Source of the DNA: Firmicutes bacterium CAG:238
Lineage (GTDB): Bacteria; Bacillota; Clostridia; Peptostreptococcales; Anaerovoracaceae
NCBI GenBank assembly: GCA_000435615.1
Contig: FR881997.1
Location: 24,574 to 51,870 of the forward strand
Direction of reading: 5' to 3'
DNA: 27,297 bases
Part shown: one piece after another, positions 23,812 to 27,297 of the stretch
Layout of the letters: each line of letters begins with the position of its first letter
How positions within the stretch are numbered: position 1 is the stretch's first letter
Translations under genes and position numbers: made by a program
The notes under the pieces: model-generated
Seen by the model: the letters and a program-made list of their open reading frames with translations, nothing else
Told to the model about the DNA's origin: nothing
Database searches by the model: none

Positions 23812-23832
23812 GTCACATATTCATAAGATTTC

Positions 23833-26800
23833 TTATTTTGTCCATGTGCGGCTTGCGTACTTACATTGTTTGAGTGCAGTTTTTGCAACAAGTTTGCCGT
23901 TTTCATCGTAAACCCTTACCTGAACTTTGTAGAAGTACTTCGTGCCCTTCTTACCGCTTGTGTTTGTGTAAGAAGTGACTTTCTTCGTTATCGCCGACTT
24001 GTAAGAAGCGGATTTCTTCGTTGAGCGATAGAATCTGTATTTAACCGTGAATCCAAGGTCTTTCAGTTCCTTAATCGCCGCTTTTGTCTTCGCATCGCTC
24101 TTAAGAACCGCTTTGACATTCTTCTTAGCAGTCTTGCTTGAACGAGCTGTGAGCTGCATGTCTTTTACGATGGATTTCGCTTTTTCAATCTTCACTGCAG
24201 CATCATCCGCCGGCTCTTCAGCAGCCTTTTCGATTGCAACAGTTACTGTGGAACCTGTTGCCGCTGCTGACATTGTTTTCAGCTCTTCCTGCGTGTAAGT
24301 CTTGTCACCGAACGGTGTCTTGATTGTCAGTTTCGCGTTCGTATCTTTCACGATGGAGTCGATGAAGCTCTTATCGAGCGTTACATCCGCCTTCGCCGCA
24401 TCCTTTACAGCATCCTTGGAAACAACCAAGATAATTTCGTTTGACTTCTTTTCCTTCGCCTGCTTCAAGATTTCCTTCTGGTTGTCGGCAGAAACCTTAA
24501 CATCCGCAACCTTTGTCTTCGTGCCGTCTGCGTTCGTCTTTTCGGTTACTTTGACCTCGGTTGGTGCGGTGGTTGTGCCGGCCTTGGTGTCGGAGGTGAC
24601 GTTTTTGATTTCTTCGGTCTTGCCGCCGATAGCTCCCGGTACAGTTGTCCAGTCCTTAGTGTAGAACCATTCAATCTTTTCACTGCCGTTCAGTTTATAG
24701 GCGTTTGCCGGAATATCCGGAAGTTTTCCGTCCACCTTATACATCCAGCCTGAATTTTGACCTTTGTCAAACTCGCCAAGACCGTCGATTTCCGCGATGT
24801 AAGTACCCGATGCCTTTAATACATAGGTTTTTCCCGCGTTTCCTAAGACTGCCTTTAAAACATCCATGACTGTAGTTGTTCCTGCGTTGATGATATATGC
24901 GCTATCCTTTACAATGCTTTTTCCTGCTTCATCATATACGCCGATAGAAACTGTATTGATTTTTTCTGATGAAGATCCGTCATTTGCACTGACAGTAATA
25001 ATAAAGTCTGCAGTTTTTCCTATGCTCTTATTAACAAAATTATCAAATTCTTCATACTTGACAGTCACCGTCTTTGTGCCTGCCGTCGTTGTGTCAAATC
25101 CGCTATAGGACAATTGCGTTCCGCTCGTAATTTCCGACGGATTTGCGGTTATACCATCAATCGAAACGTCTTTCTTTGTTCCGCCAATTGTCTGCGCGGT
25201 TACAGTCAAACCTGTCAAATCAATTGTTTCGCCTATCTTATACGACAACTTTTTAGGGGCGGTAATGAATATGTCACTTAAAGCATCATTGATTGCAGGC
25301 AAACTGCTGACTGGCTGCAGTCCATTCCAATATCTTCCTTGACTATTATAAATGTTTCCACTTGTTGCATCTACACCGTCTGTAATATTCTTGTACGCAG
25401 TAAGTGCCTTAAACGCTTCTACCGTTGCGCTTTCATTGGTATTAGCACTTTGGTATCCGAAAGTGTCGTCCTGCAGTTTATTGCTCAGTAAGTAGTCAAT
25501 AACATCTGTACCTGCTTCTTCATCTACAACAATTTCACTTGCCTTTTTACCCTGCAGTGCTTCATAAAGAGTAATGTAGGCTAAATAATTTGTGCTGTCT
25601 TTGCTTTTTTCAGAATTTTTATCGATAAAAGCATTTGCTTTTTCTATAGACGCTTTAACAGATGCATCCGTCGCAGCATATGGCAATAATGCCTGTGCTA
25701 CGGAAGCGGTATCTCCTGCTGTTCCGGGATAGCTTACACCTGCGTATGTGTAGCCTCCCCAAGAGCCGTCCGCCGCCTGTGCTTCAAGCATATATTTGAT
25801 TAAGACATCTCTGCTCAGCGACGCGTTTTTCGGGAGTTCAAAATTGAATGTATCATAAGCGAGTAAAATATATGGTGCCGTATAAATTCCGTAAGGTCCT
25901 AAATCAGCAATGTTTGAATTATAAATTTGTTCAAGCAAATTGTAGCTTTTTCCGGCTGTATCTTTGATGTTTCTTGGATCATATCCCATCGCTGTCAATG
26001 CGATTACATCTTTTGCGAGCGTCGAAAGCTGTGCGGACGCAACAATGTCACCGTACACCTTTTTCAGGTAAGTATTTACATCTGTTTCTGATAAGGTTCC
26101 GCCATTTGCATAAAATGCCGTAATCCAATCACTGTCATAACAATATTCCTTTTTTCCACTTAAAGATTTAACTGCTTTTTTAATCGCTTCCTGCTGTTCA
26201 AAATCGCTTAATGCCGGAATGCTCTGCGTAGTGTTCGGCAACCCGCCTTCCACAACAAATTGTAAGGTATAAAGGAGTTCTCCACCTGTCCAATCTGCAT
26301 TGTACAAGTTTTGAATGCGTATATAGTCCGCAGCTCCATCCCCATTTGCGTCAAGCTTTACGTCCGCCGAGGCAGCGCCTGCGGTGGTATCTTCATAGCT
26401 TCCTGCTATATATCCATTTTTTCCGTAGTTGTATGCTAAGAAGTTTTTTTTATCTTTTTTCTGAATTACAGCCTCATTCGTGCCCGCAGGTGCATGAAGA
26501 ATGTATAAGTCACTTTTATCATTTGAATAAGCGTCTTTATAAGTATATCCATCTTTTACCCATGTATCAGTTGTTTCAACTGTTTTCCCACCGATTGTAA
26601 CTTCAACAGGCAATTGATATACTAATTTAATTACACATATAAGGCTGCTCGTCGGCCATCCCTGTCCTTCCGCTGCTACATAAGGTGTTTGAACCCAAAT
26701 ATAATCGGCAACATTATCCTTATTATAATCTGCAGAAACCTCTGTCTGTGTTACTCCTTCAGTTCCTCCATTTTCATAATAACCAGCGAGCCAGTTTTTT

Positions 26801-27120
26801 TCAGCATCATAGTTGTATACCAAAATTTTGCCATTTTGATAGTCGCCTACCGTAATTTTATCGATTTCCGGTGCTACTGCGACCTCAAAAACATCAGCAA
26901 CACCGTTATAATCGCTGCTAAGCTTTTCTCCCGTTGCTGTAGCACTCATTGCGTTTTCCCCGGCTTTTATTGTAACCGGGCAAGTTTGTGCTTGCTCGTT
27001 ACTTTCTGTTGTATCTGCCGAATCCGCCGCAAACGCCATGCTCGGCATCATTGTAAACACCATCATAATTGCCATCAATATGACGAGTGCTTTTGAGAAA
27101 TAATTGTTTTTCGTTTTCAT
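23833..27120 (-). CDS. large secreted protein: alpha/alpha-toroid-like region, Ig-like and DUF4430 domains
   Basis: The 1095-aa product starts at MKTKNNYFSK (27120), after GAGGAG; 50 further upstream codons are open but precede the signal peptide. Signal cleavage is likely after AFA (about 31). Two related modules follow (47-169 and 171-292), each with LVYNYDAEKNWLAGYYE- or FLAYNYGKNGYIAGSYE-like strands and a Ca2+-loop-like motif (DYNKDNVAD, DANGDGAAD). Residues 305-600 are helical with terpenoid-cyclase-type QW-like motifs (QAADGSWGG, LQDDTFGYQ). Residues 615-712 resemble a Big_3-type Ig domain. Residues 720-822 match DUF4430, the transcobalamin-like C-terminal domain (GQNSGWMYKVDGKLPD, EWFYT). 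After a Lys/Thr-rich linker, 1025-1095 look FN3-like. No LPXTG, SLH or transmembrane anchor is visible. The combination suggests ligand binding at the surface; the ligand is unknown. Confidence 0.88.
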   Translation of the reverse strand: MKTKNNYFSKALVILMAIMMVFTMMPSMAFAADSADTTESNEQAQTCPVTIKAGENAMSATATGEKLSSDYNGVADVFEVAVAPEIDKITVGDYQNGKILVYNYDAEKNWLAGYYENGGTEGVTQTEVSADYNKDNVADYIWVQTPYVAAEGQGWPTSSLICVIKLVYQLPVEVTIGGKTVETTDTWVKDGYTYKDAYSNDKSDLYILHAPAGTNEAVIQKKDKKNFLAYNYGKNGYIAGSYEDTTAGAASADVKLDANGDGAADYIRIQNLYNADWTGGELLYTLQFVVEGGLPNTTQSIPALSDFEQQEAIKKAVKSLSGKKEYCYDSDWITAFYANGGTLSETDVNTYLKKVYGDIVASAQLSTLAKDVIALTAMGYDPRNIKDTAGKSYNLLEQIYNSNIADLGPYGIYTAPYILLAYDTFNFELPKNASLSRDVLIKYMLEAQAADGSWGGYTYAGVSYPGTAGDTASVAQALLPYAATDASVKASIEKANAFIDKNSEKSKDSTNYLAYITLYEALQGKKASEIVVDEEAGTDVIDYLLSNKLQDDTFGYQSANTNESATVEAFKALTAYKNITDGVDATSGNIYNSQGRYWNGLQPVSSLPAINDALSDIFITAPKKLSYKIGETIDLTGLTVTAQTIGGTKKDVSIDGITANPSEITSGTQLSYSGFDTTTAGTKTVTVKYEEFDNFVNKSIGKTADFIITVSANDGSSSEKINTVSIGVYDEAGKSIVKDSAYIINAGTTTVMDVLKAVLGNAGKTYVLKASGTYIAEIDGLGEFDKGQNSGWMYKVDGKLPDIPANAYKLNGSEKIEWFYTKDWTTVPGAIGGKTEEIKNVTSDTKAGTTTAPTEVKVTEKTNADGTKTKVADVKVSADNQKEILKQAKEKKSNEIILVVSKDAVKDAAKADVTLDKSFIDSIVKDTNAKLTIKTPFGDKTYTQEELKTMSAAATGSTVTVAIEKAAEEPADDAAVKIEKAKSIVKDMQLTARSSKTAKKNVKAVLKSDAKTKAAIKELKDLGFTVKYRFYRSTKKSASYKSAITKKVTSYTNTSGKKGTKYFYKVQVRVYDENGKLVAKTALKQCKYASRTWTK

Positions 27121-27188
27121 AGTTGGTCTCCTCTCTGTATGCCAAAAACTTGCTTTCTCTTTATACAGTTTCATGCGGCCACAACAGC

Positions 27189-27217
27189 ATACTACCATGC
27201 GCGGTTTCTGAAAGCAA
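27189..27217 (-). promoter_or_regulatory. possible promoter of the large secreted protein gene
   Basis: On the minus strand TTGCTT (27212-27217), 17 bp and TAGTAT (27189-27194) form a fair promoter about 70 bp before the start codon. The rest of the right-edge sequence (27121-27297) shows no gene. Confidence 0.45.
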
Positions 27218-27297
27218 GCCATTTTTTTCGGCAATTTCTGGGCTTTTGGAAAGTTGTCATATTTGCACAAAAAGGGGGCTGTCGCATTAACGGAAAA

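Noticed and set aside
27121..27270. Fifty-codon N-terminal extension of the large secreted protein
   Set aside because: It would bury the signal peptide and lacks a ribosome binding site.
1..27297. CRISPR array, tRNA or rRNA gene
   Set aside because: No regularly spaced repeats, tRNA cloverleaf/TTCGA motifs in context, or rRNA segments were noticed on either strand.

Overview
The window looks like chromosomal DNA of a strictly anaerobic, low-to-mid GC Gram-positive bacterium of the Clostridia type. Evidence: AGGAGG-type ribosome binding sites and TTGACA-17-TATAAT promoters, a SAM-I riboswitch before metK, a class I-type hybrid cluster protein, a CwlD-like amidase and secreted Ig/FN3-like proteins without an outer membrane system. 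The family cannot be fixed by eye; a relative of Eubacterium or Anaerovoracaceae is only a guess. No rRNA, tRNA, CRISPR array or intact insertion sequence was seen.

Layout. 1-3000 (minus): guaB-guaA, the GMP branch of purine synthesis; guaA runs off the left edge. 3172-4299 (plus): secreted CapA-like protein, divergent from guaB. 4324-5325 (minus): secreted Ig/FN3-like protein, divergent from hcp (5466-7055, plus), with a palindrome between them. 7081-11443 (minus): pyrG-purB-purA, making CTP and the AMP branch of purines. 11632-13092 (minus): metK behind a SAM-I riboswitch. 13171-14442 (plus): unrecognised 423-aa protein, whose promoter is back to back with metK's. 14443-14704: AT-rich gap with three perfect DnaA boxes. 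14705-16307 (minus): ZIP metal transporter and CwlD-like amidase. 16395-17642 (plus): AlaX-type alanyl-tRNA editing protein. 17726-20763 (plus): an ABC transporter operon of the TrpXYZ type behind a leader that encodes a 16-residue peptide with five Tyr and three Phe, followed by a terminator. 20865-22274 (minus): M18 aminopeptidase. 22275-22708: gene-free, hairpin-rich. 22709-23650 (minus): Rpn/PD-(D/E)XK nuclease-like protein with a palindrome in its promoter. 23833-27120 (minus): 1095-aa secreted protein that pairs an alpha/alpha-toroid-like region with a DUF4430 (transcobalamin C-terminal-like) domain.

How it works together. Much of the left half is nucleotide and one-carbon housekeeping: guaB/guaA and purA/purB split IMP to GMP and AMP, pyrG makes CTP, metK makes SAM. 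GuaB matches the Tritrichomonas foetus enzyme in spacing, and PurB resembles animal adenylosuccinate lyase, so two of these are of less usual bacterial lineages. The most interesting regulation is the aromatic-rich leader peptide: it suggests ribosome-mediated attenuation of an aromatic amino acid (probably tyrosine/phenylalanine) importer, where T-boxes are the commoner solution in Firmicutes. The second notable element is the DnaA-box cluster away from any dnaA gene.
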